Numbered from the stretch's first letter, positions 24,922-38,429 are shown. The stretch is DNA of 64,000 nt from Eulemur rufifrons (GCF_041146395.1 NC_090984.1:81913114-81977113); one strand, 5' to 3'. The notes: generated by a model from the letters alone, not told the origin. Numbers and translations are program-made.

Positions 24922-25370
24922 AGACCATACTGACAAAGAGATACCTTGGAGGAAGTCTTGGAAAAGGGTAAGAAAATGGACACCGTATCAGCACTGAAAA
25001 GTTAGCATCCACACCAATTAGTCTGAAACACCTCCCCTTACCTCAATGACTCCTTTGTTAACCGTTCCACTTTCTGATCTCTCAGACAAGCAGGATGACA
25101 GAACAAAGAAACTGACACAGTAGATTCTAATCAATGACAGCTAGTCACTTATATGAAACCTGGCATCAAGACCTCATTATAAAATTAAAAGCTGTGGAAT
25201 AAAATCGCAAATGTAAAACCACAGTAAGAAAAAGGGTGTATTGTGTTTTTCCTCTTCATGAGCATCAGTGTTACACAAAATAAAAAGGAATGTGCATGAG
25301 GGGAGAGTCATCTCTTGACCTTAAAGAAGGACTTCAGCATTTTGACACAACAGGTCTCAGGTTCAACATT

Positions 25371-25418
25371 CACCACCACCACCACCACCACCTTCACCAC
25401 CACCGCCACCACCACCAT
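25371..25418. repeat. (CAC)n trinucleotide repeat
   Basis: About 15 ACC/CAC units with interruptions (cttcac, cgcc), in intron 3. Confidence 0.97.
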
Positions 25419-28044
25419 TACAAACTAACCTTTTTCTACAATGGATAGCTTTAAAGCAATAAAATAAATACTTCACTCTATTCAAATGTCATCTCATAGT
25501 TTTTTTTTTTTAGTACCTTGCATAGTATTAGAATAAAACATTCTATTAAAATACGAAAGACTGGCAATGCTTTGATTTCTGTTGTCTTATTTTCCACATA
25601 GACATATTGTCTGATTGAACATAAGTCTTAGCAAGATATGTCTGAACTCAGACACGTAGATGTTTAAATGAGATATGTCCATATATCATCAAAATGAGGG
25701 TGGTTGATTAGATAAGAACTCAAAGAGCAGAACCCTTCCCTTATCACCATTGGGGCCATGTTAGGGGTTGGCCACTACTTTCCAGTGTCCCTGGGAGGAC
25801 TGGTGACCCTGTTCAACTCACCACCTCCCCCACCCCATGCCTTTCCTCTGCAAGCTTGGATTTCACTCTATTCACAAATGTGGCCCAGAAGCATTCCAAA
25901 AATGCTCGGCGAAGCTCAGAGTGAAGTATTTATGCTCGCTATGTAATTTCTAGCAATATTTACATCCAGCTTTTTAAAAGTCCCAGCCAAGTCATTTTAT
26001 TAGGTCGAGCGATTCTCTTGCGGGAAGAGTTTAAGCATACAGAATCTGTATTGAAAATCACATGCATATTTGAAGGTACCTTTCATCAGAAGAGAGTGTG
26101 TCAGCTTGTGAGTATTCAGGAGCGGCCCAGACACCCGAGCTACTTGTTGGCAGCTGACACCCACAGATGCTAGTCAGATAAGAGGCAATGCAGAACCATC
26201 CTTAATTTATTACATATCCTTAAACATCAGTGGCAGACAACAAGATATACCATTTAGCGACGATGGGAGTTTAGAAAAAATTAAACGAAAAACTTGTAAC
26301 CTCAGAAAATGGAGCGTGGGGATTTTCCCAGTGTGGGAAGAGTCGAGTCTTGGGGATGGAAGTAGCAAAGGAGCCACACGTCTTCAGAGGGGAAATAGCG
26401 GGAGAAAGCAAACATCTTAAGAAAACCCACTGTGATCTAATCCCACACCTCCCTGTGGATGAAACAATTCCCTAGTTATTTATGACTAACTATCCCACAT
26501 CCCATGTGGCACAGAAAGCAGCAGTGGATCCAAAAGGGCTCTTTCTCTAAGCAGTGAGAGGTAACAGACTGCGAGCCAACAGGGACCCTGTTGGTTTATT
26601 TATTTACTTATTTATGCTTTGCCAGGAACTTTTAAAAAAAATTATCTCATCATAATAACCAAACTTTAACTTAATGATAAGCAAACTTTAACTTAATATC
26701 TTTCACAGACTATACATACGTGACCAAGTCAATTTCTACATAAGTCTATTAAACTGTATAATCTTTTCAGGAAGAAGATACCAGCACACACAAAGGAAAA
26801 ATGGGTTATTAAGGTTTCCTCATCACTGAATTTTCTAAACCATCCATGTGACCAAGAAAGAATTAGACTAATCACACCATTTAAAAATAGTTATCTCTTA
26901 GAATTACACACACACATTCACACATTCCCCTCCTACTTAGATTAGAGCATCTGCGCTTACATAATAAGAGGGGAAGAGAGATGGGAACAGGAAGAACGTC
27001 CACAGAGAACACTCCTGGCTGGCAGCCACCACTGTGTCACGCATGTGAGAACTCGGATTCTTCTTAGCAACTTCCGCCAGGGCTCTAGAACTCAGCAGCA
27101 ATCCACCAAACAGCGGGGATTTCAGGACACTCACACACTCAAGTTAAAGGCCTTGCCCCTTTCTTACCAGGCCCAAGGGAAGAAATGCAAAACTGCAGGC
27201 CCGGGGCAAAGTTTATTTCCTTTACAAGCGCATCTGGATGGAACTTACATATTTTCAGGGTTTCCTTCTGGAACAGTTTTATCTATGTTAGGTAATAAGG
27301 GATTATTTGGCTTATTAAGAAATGAAATTGCTGATGTCACAAAGCTTCCTTTAACATAGGTGTAAGTAACTGCTCTTAGGGGGATGGGAAATGGCAGTGA
27401 GACAAGTATAAAGGATGGCTGTGCCTTCAGTCATTGAGTTCCCTGAAAGTGTATTTACAATTCTGCCTGGATAGTCAAGCATCTGAGTCATTTTCCCTTC
27501 TTTCCCATTTTCTATTTCTCCTATTGGCATCACTACATAAAAACAAATGGGCTTTGGAGGAAAGCAGACCAGCCCGGCGTGCCTGGCGGAGCCTTGCACC
27601 CCATCCCCGGAGAGCTTATTATGGGATACACCACTCAGAGGAAGGTGGCTTCCAGGCATTCCCACCTGCCCTTGTTTAGACGATCTAGGTTTTATAAAAC
27701 AAATGCTTGGTTATGAGCAGGGGGCAACAGAGAAACCATGCTTCAATCCCCTAAAGACTGCTGGAGGAACGTGGAAGTGAGGGACAGTCTCTGCAGAGCA
27801 GATGGCGAAAAGTCTCACGAAAAGATGAGGAAAATACTATCCCTTCTGGCCTTAGAAATTAACAAAGCCTGCATGCTCAGACACCGCGTTTTTTACTCCA
27901 CATCTCATCTTTCCCAAGAAGAGAAACTCCACAGCCGTGCTAATGTTCACCTTCCAAATCTGGATGAACCACCATGCACATGCTATGAGTTTTGGCCAGA
28001 GGTCTTGTACATATAATAAAAAGAAAATTAAAATATAATGTCAG

Positions 28045-28380
28045 GGCCGGGCGAGGTGGCTCACGCCTGTAATCCTAGCACTCTGGGAGGCCGAGGCGGG
28101 TGGATTGCTCGAGGTCAGGAGTTCGAGACCAGCCTGAGCAAGAGCGAGACCCCGTCTCTACTAAAAATAGAAAGACATTATATGGACAACTAAAAATCTA
28201 TATAGAAAAAATTAGCCGGGCATAGTGGCGCATGCCTGTAGTCCCAGCTACTCGGGAGGCTGAGGCAGGAGGATCGCTTAAGCCGAGGAGTCTGAGGTTG
28301 CTGTGAGCTAAGCTGACGCCACGGCACTCACTCTAGCCTGGGCAACAAAGTGAGACTCTGTCTCAACAACAACAACAAAA
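28045..28380 (+). mobile_element. Lemur-type Alu with 15-bp TSD
   Basis: Full-length Alu starting GGCCGGGCGAGGTGGC, ending in (AAC)n A-rich tail. The direct repeat aaaatataatgtcag flanks it (28030-28044 and 28381-28395). It has the lemur-type linker (ttatatggacaactaaaaat). Confidence 0.95.
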
Positions 28381-29342
28381 AAAATATAATGTCAGGCAGG
28401 GCAAACAAACAAAACTTGCCCACCTCATTCCTTTCCCAATTCCCTTCCCAGCAGCAGTGTGGAGGGCGAAACACATCTTCCTCAACTCCACACTAAGCAA
28501 TACAGAGTATACTTTTCACTGTCTCCTAAAACTGACACAGCCATCTATGTGATGCAGATTGGAACTCTCAGCTCTCCTAAAACACTGCAGGGACAGCCAA
28601 AGGCAAAGCAATGAAGATGTAAGGAAAGCAGAAATAGTTACTTAAAAGCCTAAGTACTATTTATTTAATCGAATGCTTTCTTTGCAAAAGCACAAGCTTA
28701 GAACCTGGAATGAAGTAGCACTCATAGCACATACATGGGAAGTTAAAGGAGATTTTCAAAGATGCCCTCCCGTGTTAAGCAGATTCATTTAACCTGCATT
28801 TCCTGAACACCTGCCATGTGCACAGCATTATGCTGTACATGTTGAAGGATAAGATGGATATTATATAATCTTTTCAATCAAACTTCCCTGTTCCCCAAAA
28901 TGACCTGAGGCTATTTCAAAGATGAGAAAGAAAGACCTGCCCTTGTGGTGCTGATATTCTCATTCTGGAATTGCTAATATAGAACTTTTCTTTCTACTAC
29001 TCTTCCTGACCCATTTAGTGAGCCTGAGAAATCATTCCCAGAGACACTGCCCTATCCAGAGAACCTCAGCACAGGGGGTAAGGCAAGCAGGAGGCCTTTC
29101 ATACCACATTTCTGCCAAGCTCACAGGATTGCTGAAATCCATTTGAAAATAAAAAGTGGCCAGAAATGAAGCATGTGCAAACCTCAAGACAAGCCCCCCC
29201 GCCCCCCCCAAGAAGCTTTCTTGGGAAAAGGCAGTCAGGCAGCAAATGAGCACCACCCAGCCCCACTGCACATCCACCTCCTCAACTATTCTGAACGCAC
29301 CATTACACAGGGATCATGCAATCAAAGTGCAAACCCACACCT

Positions 29343-29700
29343 GATTCCAAATGAAAGAAAAAGGAAGAGAAAGAATCAAAGGGGAGACCAAGATCAAGAG
29401 AGAGAGAGACCTAGAGATACAGACAGAGGCTGATGGAGACAGACAGAGGCAGACTGAGACCAAGAGAGGGAGAGAAGCGGGAGGGGGCAGGAGATGGTAG
29501 AGACCTAGCAGCCTATGGAGGGAGGGGAAGGAGAGCAAGAGAAACAGATGGGGGTGGGGTGAAGAGCCAGGGGAAGAGTGAAGTGGGGGGGGAGGAGGGG
29601 AGTAGTAGAGGCAAGTCAGGGTGGTAGGGCAAAGAAAGGAGTGGGGAGGAGGACATCCCAAGGAGGGGAGATGAGAAGAGAGGTCAAGAGAGAATGAACA
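29343..29700 (+). repeat. Purine-rich GA tract
   Basis: About 350 bp of mostly A and G on the plus strand, with GAGA, GGGAGGAGGGG and GACAGA motifs. In NIN RNA it is a long pyrimidine tract. It produces spurious proline/leucine/serine frames on the minus strand. It could form triplex-type structure. Confidence 0.9.
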
Positions 29701-29830
29701 ACATAAAACAGACATCAGCAAAAGCCTTCTGACATTATCTGCCGTTCCTTTTGCTTCCCAGACACCCCCAGCCCCATCACCCCATGCTTCTGTGTGCAAA
29801 GCCCTTTCCAAGGCAGCAGCTTGACTGGGT

Positions 29831-29843
29831 GGGGGGGGGGGGG
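29831..29843 (+). repeat. Poly-G run
   Basis: Thirteen consecutive G after gactgggt. The exact length is likely error-prone in sequencing. Confidence 0.95.
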
Positions 29844-30576
29844 CATTAGCACCTCGCTCTCCAACTCCTCCCCTCTCCTGGAATCTCAATGCAAAATGCA
29901 GATTTCAGTTAGGTCTTTCAGGTGCTCCCTGGATGCAGTGACAGAATTTAAGGAGTGGTCTCCATATTCTCACCTATCTGAATGATGCCTCTTGCAGGAA
30001 CGCAGGGGCTTCTGGACACAAAGGTAATGGGGTGGCTTTGAGTAGCCCTGGCTGGGAGCAAGGCTTCGAGGGGAAGGTCAGCACCCAGCAAAGGTGCCAA
30101 AGATGGTGGATGAGTGTGGCCTGGCAACCGCAGGGCTGACTGGGCTGACTAGATGGTCTCTCTAAGCCCTAACAACAACAGGAAATCAACAGGAAAGAGT
30201 TTGAGTTGACAGTAATCATACGGATGCTTCCCCAGCCTTTTCATAGGACGGTCAACCAGCTGACCCCTGTGAGGCGGCTCTGCATCCTGAGCCATTTTGG
30301 GGAAGAAGGAAGAGATTCACAATTAACTCATTTCTTCCAAGTAACTTCTTGGCACAACTTTCTTATTTCTTTTTTTAAAATGGCACTTGGGGAACACAGA
30401 ATATCAGATCTTTTATTGGCACAACTTCCACAGAACCCTTTCTCCTATGCATTTAGTGAAACTCATACTGTCTATAGCTCCCAACTTAATGATAACTACG
30501 ATCGTATGTTTCTAAGAGCATTTTACGTGTTAGAATTATCTACTCATCTAGACAGTAACACTTTCCCGAGCAGCAG

Positions 30577-30690
30577 GGCTTCATGGACAGAGTCCAGGCT
30601 TTGGAATCAAATGGATCCAGACCTGGGCCCTTGTTCATACCCAGGTTCAGAATACTTAACCTCATGAACACTTAGTTTCCTCATCTGGAG
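30577..30690 (+). mobile_element. MIR SINE fragment
   Basis: ccaggctttggaatcaaatg, then ccaggttcagaatacttaac and gtttcctcatctggag match the MIR core and tail. Confidence 0.6.
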
Positions 30691-31236
30691 GGAGGGAAAA
30701 CAACAGGAGATCCATGGAGCAAGGCCACTGTCCCCACCTAGCAGCTTCTGTCCCAGGAGCTCCTGCAGCCCAAAGCCCTCTGGCCAGGAGCAGGTACCCA
30801 GCATTGGGCGCCTCTTGGAGCAAAGTCAGGAAGAGTCCAGCAGCCCTCAATCCCACAGCAGATCTCCTCCAGCTCACTGTTGGAACAGGTAAGATTTGTG
30901 GCAAATGTGTAATGACGTTATCCAGTTCGTCATCTCTGAAACCAGAGCTGTCCTGATCCCGATCTTGTTCTTGCCCCAATTTTCTCCTTGTTAATCTCCT
31001 TTCCCTGCGTCAATGGGCTGATGTGAGGGACATGCCAATTCTCTAATTTTAAATAATATCAGTATTTCTTGCATATGTACACATATTTTTTTAAAAGATC
31101 GCTCTTCTACCCTTAGTAAAATTATAACAATAAGTATTCTTCTACAGCACAGTTTAATAGCTGTGTAGTCTTTGATTACACAGTTACAGCATAATTTGTC
31201 CACTAATACACTGTCAAATTATTTTGCTTGTTTAGA

Positions 31237-31452
31237 TAGGTTGAATATCCCTTATCTGAAATACTCAGGAGCAGAAGTGTTTCAGATTTCGGATTCTTTT
31301 TTTGATTTTGGAATATTTGAGCTATATCAGTTGAGCGCCCTAAATCCGAAAATCCAGAATTTTTGCTTTGCACATCATGTTGGTGCTCAAAAAGTTTCAG
31401 ATTTTGGAGCATTTTGGACTTTGAATTTTTGGATTAGGGATGCTCAATTTGT
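31237..31452 (+). mobile_element. Tigger/Pogo-type MITE (MER2-like), internally deleted
   Basis: The left end aggttgaatatcccttatct and right end ggattagggatgctcaattt are inverted repeats of each other. The interior has the typical aagtttcagattttggagca phrase. Only the two terminal arms remain. The family name is from memory. Confidence 0.75.
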
Positions 31453-31470
31453 GTGTGTGTGTGTGTGTGT
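31451..31470. repeat. (GT)10 microsatellite
   Basis: Ten GT units begin exactly at the right end of the Tigger-type element, followed by AT-rich variation. Confidence 0.98.
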
Positions 31471-34443
31471 ATGTATACATATATATGTATTTCACTATTT
31501 CAAAAGACTACCCTATATACACATCTTTGTGTATATCCATAATTATTCACATGGCATAAAATCTGAGAGTGGGATTGGTTAGCCAAAAGCACATTATTAT
31601 AGTTCTTGGTGATTATTTTCTTACATAATTCCAGAAAGGTTCCATCATTTTACATGACCACTGATAGGTGTGTTTCCAATTTCTCATGACCTCATAAACA
31701 CACTCCTAACACCCTCTTTGTTGTTGTTGTTGTTGTCATCGGCGCTAATGGTGGTGGTAGTGGTTTGGTTTGCTTTGAAGAAAACTTCTGATCCTCACTG
31801 TTAGCATCTCATTGACCCCAAGAGAATAGAGACTAAGTTCTGACATAACCAAAGAGAGGACAGACAACAAAATAAGCCTCTTGGGCCACCTGTGTGTAAT
31901 ACTGCCTAAAAACAGGGACCTCAGTCAGACTTCAGCACCTGGTCCAAGGCCTCTGAACAGAGTTGCAAACACAAATCTTCAATCACAGCAAATCACAATC
32001 TAGCCCAATGCTGGGCCATAGGACCTGTTCCAATGCACATTTGCTGAGCAAATGAAAAGATATCTGTTAATTATATTTATGTTTTTTTTCAAAATACAAG
32101 AAAAATAATTACAGTTAAGGCAGTTCCTGGAATTAGGAAGGTCTGTTACAAAAAAACCAATCATCTATACCCAAACGATGCCTGATCCTATTTTTCTAAT
32201 GAGTGGCTTTTGCAAACCTGAGTTTTTCCCCACCAAAAAACAAAGGATTGACATTTTCAATGAATTACATCAGGGAAAGAAGGGGCTTTCTGCATTATGC
32301 TAACATCTACCATGGGACAGAAATCTAATGCAAGATGCATCAAACGAGGACGAGATCTCTGGAGAGCAGATCCAGCTGGCATGTTGATGCCATGTAGCAT
32401 AGAGCCCATGCCAGCATTTCCATTACAAAAATCTTATAATTCAAAGCTGTGGCAAATTGAATAGATAATAATTAAGTTGTTGCCCCTCTCTTATTCCAGA
32501 AAAATAATTTAAAAATTAAATTGTACACATAGATATGAGAGAGTTATGCCACTGGCAATGTTAATCAGTTTGGAATTTACAAAGGACTCCCTACTCCCAA
32601 ACCCATTTTTCTTGCACTTATCTGAATTTCAGTATTTTTTATTGTGTTGTTGTTCTTATTATTAATATTATTGCTTTTTAGGGGGAAAATTCCACATCTT
32701 AGAATCATAAATATCAGAGTTAACAAGATGCTGAAAATAATCTAGTCCATACCCCCCAATCTAAAAATAAACTGTGCCTAGAGAAGTTATAAATGGCAGA
32801 ACTCAAGATGATGGAAATAATGACTTAATTTCATCTGCTCTCAAATCCCATCAGAGCTTTGTTTCTGTTTAATTTATACACAACTGCCTTTTATTAGAAG
32901 AATATAAAAGCATGAAATATACTAGGCATTTGTCCTCAGGAAGAAGAACTTTATAGTGTCAATTTATATTAAGTAAAATCTTACAGAAACACAAAGCTAG
33001 CTTTTTTTGTAGACATAGACAATGTCATTTAGATATTAGGAGATAATACAATTGAATCTTGAAACTGAAAGGAATTTTAAGTATTTTCTGGTACAACCAC
33101 TTTTACAAACGAGTGACTAAAGACTACAGAGGTTGTGATGTATAAGGTCACCCGATTAGAGGGGCAGAGCCAGTATTTTCCAGTCTCTCATTCAAGGGTC
33201 TTCCCATTGTATCAAGCTGACTTTTGTAGATTACAGTCTGATACAGTATCTGCTATTTTAACTTACAACAATCTTCAGTGTGATAAAATATCAATTCATG
33301 ACCCTTGCAGTTTCTAAGGCTGTGCACTATGGTGCACCTATTTTTTTCAGTCTCCTGGCATAGTTAAAAGTAACCTTTTTTCTCAAAGTCTACCAAGTAT
33401 ACTGATTTGAAAGTGCAAGACAAAAATACCACAAACCTGGCCCGTTATGATAAAAGATGAACTAAGTACTGAGCAGTGAAATAATGCTGAGGACACAGGC
33501 AGCCCTGTCACCAAGGACCAGGTGAAACTTGCTTTTATTCATGCCTCCTTGCTGCCTCCAGCCACTTCTCAGACCCTTTGGCTTATCCATGTGAAGGATA
33601 AAGCCTTAAACTGAAGCCTCCTTGAATCACATCCCAGGGTGCATCCTTCTCTTAGCACCCTCCTCTGCCATTGTCTGTAAGACTTCAGTTAAGCTACAGC
33701 CCTCCTGGGGCCTCAATTTGCTCCTCAGTAAAATGGCAGTGTTCTCTCCAGCCCTAAAATGCTGTGGTCTAAGATTTAAGGGACAGCTACTGTCACAGAG
33801 GCAGAGGGAGAGATGAACTCGGGTGGCCTCCTGACATACCGCATTGGAATCCTGCCCGTGCTCTCTTTTTCTCTACCCAAACCCAGCCAGCCTGCAGGGG
33901 TAGAGTCACATTTTAGAGTGGGTGGAAGAATATTTGAGTGGAAAGAATTGCAGAATCCCCACAAACAACTGGAGGGGCCAGGGAGAGAGGGGCAAAAGAC
34001 AGAAAAAGCAGAGATCCTCAGGAACAAAGCAGGGAACGTGGGTGGAAGGGCTGACTCATGCCTCATATTAGATAAAACATTCTTAAGGCACAGGCTCAAC
34101 CCTGCCAGGACAAATGTTAGGGAAGTCATCTAAACGCTTGATGAAATGCTACCAATAAATACTTTGCTGCTGCATTACAGTGATTTGGGGCAGTTCCGTA
34201 AAAAAGATTTGCAGCAGCCTACCCAAAGGATGGAACACAAAGCAAAACTATAAAAATCCCTTCTGTGTGTTGTCCTGGAAGACTTGTACAAATTATGATC
34301 TCTGCTTGCACAGCAGTGAGGCACACACATAACTATGAAATCGCCATCTGGAGCTAGACTTATAAACTTCACTTCCTGGCTGTGCCCAAGCTCAACCAGC
34401 TATTGTCTAGCTCATCTTATTGCTCAGAGCACAACACCGCACT

Positions 34444-34457
34444 ACTCTAGGGGGCAC
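34444..34457 (+). promoter_or_regulatory. CTCF-like motif, partial
   Basis: ACTCTAGGGGGCAC fits the CTCF core at 12 of 14 positions (mismatches at 1 and 3). It lies in intron 3 and points away from the stronger intron 5 site. Weaker than that site and reported only as a candidate. Confidence 0.3.
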
Positions 34458-35186
34458 CCGTCACATTTGTAGTCACCATAAACCTGTAAATTTATTTCGA
34501 CAATTTCCTGGAAGATGACAGTCCAGGTTTTGAAGAAAGGGCAGCAGAGGGATGACATGGATTAGTGGCAGGACTGCCCATTCCAAATCCACATAAAAGC
34601 ACATTATTGGTATCACTACACAGAAGAGCATTGAATTTATGCTTATATTACCTATGCTCATATTAACTAAAATCTTCCCTGAGCAGTGAACACCACAGCT
34701 CTATTCAGGGCCCCTAGATCTCCCACCATTGTTATCAAGATGACAGATAGCCTTAAAAAAGCAAAAATACCAATTAACTGTGAGACCTCATAAGTAACTA
34801 AAGTCCATATTCCAGCAGTGATAACCTACAGAAATTTTATTGTTCGTCTGGAAAATCTCAAGAATGCAATAACCTCCCTCCCAGGCTCACTAGAGGCTTC
34901 TAGAGAGCTCTGGCAAGCCTCAGAATTGAGAATAACCTGCCTAGGGGTGACACCATTGGCAGAAAGGGGGAGACACAATCCAGAATCCAAAACACTGCTG
35001 AAGGCAGTATTCACACACACAACACAAATCTGGAGCATTTCAGGAGGTAGGATGAAGAACTGGATCACCAGCAACGGTAAGAAATGAGGTCCCATCTGTG
35101 CCTCATCTAAATAGGTCACATTGAATGACTTTGCATAGCCATAAAATGTTAACAATTCCGTCTCAGTCTCAAAACTGGACTATGTT

Positions 35187-35395
35187 TTTGATGTTCTTTT
35201 TTAAAGTCGGGTTTATTGAGGTATAATTTATATAGAGTACATTTCACTCCATTAGTGCCAAATTCTATGAGTTGGAAAAACTCATACAGTCAGGTAATTG
35301 CCAGCACAATCAAGATACAAGTTTCATCATCCCCAAAATTCCATCATTCCCCTTTATAGTCAACCCCTACCCAGCCCCTGAAAGCCCTTGACTTA
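35187..35395 (-). mobile_element. Old L1 fragment
   Basis: gggtttattgaggtataatt, then aactcatacagtcaggtaat and acccctacccagcccctg follow the reverse of an old L1 3' region. Confidence 0.55.
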
Positions 35396-35679
35396 ATAAA
35401 GCCAGACTGAACTGTAACACAAATCGCCACACTGTTTAGACTTCCCCTTAAACATTTACCGTATTTCATTGATTCTAAGACACACGCACCCCAATACCAG
35501 ATTTGAACACTCTGAAATTAGAATGTATTTTATAATCAATAGCATTTTACATTATAATTGGCAACAATTTTTGCTTTTAGAGATGCATAAAATAACAATG
35601 TATCTTATAATCTATGGTACTTTTTAAAAAGCCAATGAAGTATTAATACAATATTAAGTCTTTTATTTCATAATATTCA

Positions 35680-35830
35680 TTGAATACTTACTATATGCTA
35701 AGCATTCTTCTAGGCATTGGAAATACAAAAAAGGAAAAAAAAAACATGTCCTCAAGGAACTATCACTTGAGGGGAGGAGACAGATAAACAAGTATAATAT
35801 AATGTGACAATGTCTACAGTAGAGGTTATC
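35680..35830 (-). mobile_element. L2-like fragment
   Basis: attcattgaatacttactat, then gcattcttctaggcattgga and aggagacagataaacaagta resemble the L2 3' region. Confidence 0.5.
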
Positions 35831-36247
35831 CATTCACTAGGACTAAGCAAAATTATCTCTAGAATGGCCTCCGTTCCACTTTTAGGAGAAATTTCCCCCA
35901 AATCATATCCTTCCATGTACACAGGAAATAAGGATGAAGGCCGTTACCATTCAGCTTCACTCTGCTCATTCCAAGAATGAGTTATACCCATGCCATCTGA
36001 CATATTGCCCAGGAATAATCCAATTATTTTTTTCCACACTAAGCTGCTGTAGTAGAGAAGTCTCATTTTAGTGTTCAACAGCTGCAAGGCTTTTATGATA
36101 ATATCGAAGAGAAGTCCCTGAAAATAACTGCTCAGATTGTGAAAGGCAGATGTCCCAAATCCTTCACAGACATGTTTCAAGGTCCCCAAATTCTTCCCTG
36201 GACAACTTTCAATGGGCAATATAGAGAAGAAAAGTTAGTGCCCTTAC

Positions 36248-36329
36248 CTGGTTCTTGAAAGCGTTCTTCATTTGATAGAGTTCTAGACAAGATAAGTATT
36301 AATGCTTCTTTAAATTGATCAAAGTGCAC
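36248..36329 (-). CDS. NIN: NIN coding exon 3 (codons 61-88)
   Basis: The exon encodes VHFDQFKEALILILSRTLSN and then EERFQEP plus one base. It forms the exiting helix of the first helix-loop-helix domain, of the kind seen at the ninein and ninein-like N-termini. The acceptor is TGCCTTTTTAG; the donor is GAACCAG|GTAAGG (GT at 36247-36246). At 82 nt it is short and was found by reading frame continuity rather than as a long ORF. Large introns of about 11.6 kb flank it on both sides. Confidence 0.96.
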
Positions 36330-37350
36330 CTAAAAAGGCAATTAGGAATAAATTTAAAATCATTTCCACAGCCCTAAGAATGCAAATCTATCTACAAGGT
36401 ATCAGAACTGTTTGTTCCCACCCTGACAGCCTGACAGTGTGAGTCATAACCCATTTTGTTCCCTTTTTTCATTTCTTTAAATACAGAAGGGAAAATGGCT
36501 GATCATTTTTGACATCCAATGTCATAAACACTAATATCAGCATCGATATTTATTCAACCCCCAAGGGGAAAAGCTATATAGCAAAACCCTCTTTATAAAC
36601 TCAGAGAAAATTTGTTTTAAACTCCCAGCTCCGGGGGTTGGGAGGAAGTAAAAATAAATAAATAAAAAAATAAACTCCTAGTTCCTTTTATTTCTCTGAG
36701 CAAGACCAGAAAAGAAAGACATTAGCTTAGATGTAAGAAAAAACTTCCCCAGTATATGATCCATTGTACCGGTGACCCACAGATGCTTTCATCTCTTAAG
36801 ATATTCTAGAAGGGAGTAAGCTATCTTTTGAGGATGACTTGAATAGAGTCTTGCCTAGGGCAGATATATAATATTTATCTCCCAAGGCCCCTATGATTCT
36901 GTAAACAAGCAAAAATCAATAGCAAACACAAAGGATAAAAAGTACCTTGAGAAGCATTTCCCTGAATTCTTACAATTATCTTGACGGAAGTGGGAAAGAA
37001 CCTGAGTTTTATTTAAGTGAATAGATCTGGGCTATTATTATACTTCGGTTAAAAGAGTAGGACAGTTTTCTTTATGGCCTAGTATATTCTTCTATAACTT
37101 AAATTTATGTGATCTCACCATGAAGCTGGAGGGAGAAATGATATTTCTTCTCACCATAATTCTAGTTTGAAAATATGGCACCTATTTACACAGAATCCCA
37201 TATGTAAATATAATTTTGATAAATTTGTAATTTGTGCTTCCATGGGTCTCTTTTGAAGTCATTACAAAATACTGCCTAAAGGTTTAAATATAGGCGACAG
37301 ATAAAAATCACTTCCAAATTAAACTTGGAAAAGCAGCAAACCTCATTATT

Positions 37351-37682
37351 TCATTTATTTATTTATTTGAGACAGAGTCTCGCTTTGTTGCCCAGGCTAG
37401 AGTGCCGTGGCATCAGCCTAGCTCACAGCAACCTCAAACTCCTGGGCTCAAGTGATCCTCCTGCCTCAGCCTCCCGAGTAGCTAGGACTACAGGCATGTG
37501 CCACCATGCCCAGCTAATTTTTTCTATATATTTTTAGTTGTTCAGCTAATTTCTTTCTATTTTTAGTAGAGACGGGGTCTCACTCTTGCTCAGGCTGGTC
37601 TCGAACTCTTGAGCTCAAAGGATCCACCGGCCTTGGCCTCCCAGAGTGCTAGGATTACAGGTGTGAGCCACTGCACTGGGCC
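37351..37682 (-). mobile_element. Lemur-type Alu
   Basis: Reverse-oriented full-length Alu with a degraded (ATTT)n tail and a lemur-type linker (tatatttttagttgttcagc). The likely duplication is caaa(c/t)ctcattatt on either side (about 37337-37350 and 37683-37696). Somewhat diverged from the other lemur copies. Confidence 0.9.
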
Positions 37683-37911
37683 CAAATCTCATTATTGTAA
37701 CAATGTTTTGAAACAATGGAGGAAAAATTGCATAATGTCTTCTCTGTGAAAATCAAAGGAGAGGAATCCCTTGAGATTTACATGTCGTAAAATTGTTATT
37801 TGCTTGCAATTTACTACTCTCTCCCAAAGTATGTGTGATTTCACTATTACATTAGTTTTGAGTAATTGAAATTACTTGCAATCATATTTCTTTTAAATTG
37901 TATGGACCTTA

Positions 37912-38035
37912 TTTCTTAATATGTTTAGTTGTATATATTTAAGGCATACAACTTGATGACTTGATACACATTTACAATGTGAAATAATCACAATCAAGCT
38001 AATTAACATATCCATTATCTCACATAGTTACAACT
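37912..38035. mobile_element. Old L1 fragment
   Basis: acaatgtgaaataatcacaa and caagctaattaacatatcca are typical of old L1 3' ends. Confidence 0.6.
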
Positions 38036-38429
38036 TTTTTTTTTTTTTTTTTAGTTTGCTGCAAAGAACACTTAGGATTTATCCTCCTAGCAAATTTCAA
38101 GTTACATCATACAGACTTTAAAAATCAACATAATCTAAAGAACCCAAGTACAATTCTGTCAGGGAGGAGGCTGGCCAGGCATTTGCTAAAGAGCCAGGGT
38201 GTACAATCAATGAAAGGGTTAAAAGACTGTAGAAATGTAAGCCGTGCTAATTAGCTTTCACAGCTGACAAATCACAGCAAAGCCTAGGGGAGGGAGGAGC
38301 TGCCAGGTCCTGCTATTGTTCCCAAGTCAGAGGTGGGCTCTAAAGGGCAAGGCCATCTTCCCAACCAGCCAGTTCACAGTATCACATACCCAAGAGCTCT
38401 GTCACTCAGGGCCACACGACAGGCATCTA

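Larger units (their letters stand above)
24563..36247 (-). other. NIN: NIN intron 3
   Basis: 11.7-kb intron with a G-quadruplex-type tract (24894-24921), a CAC repeat, a lemur-type Alu, a long purine-rich stretch, a poly-G run, a Tigger-type DNA transposon, L1 and L2 scraps and a CTCF-like motif. 25.5-28.0 kb and 31.6-35.1 kb hold no gene; two related ancient repeat tails (about 32690-32890 and 33050-33260) contain phrases such as agaatcataaatatcag. Confidence 0.85.

Noticed and set aside
29314..29889. 191-codon minus-strand frame of P, S and L repeats
   Set aside because: It is the direct translation of the GA/CT tract.
30206..30667. 153-codon plus-strand frame
   Set aside because: No domain or codon signal, and its end lies in a MIR.
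31934..31955. REST/NRSF-like site ttcagcacctggtccaagg
   Set aside because: Only the left half-site TTCAGCACC fits; the right half departs from the consensus.
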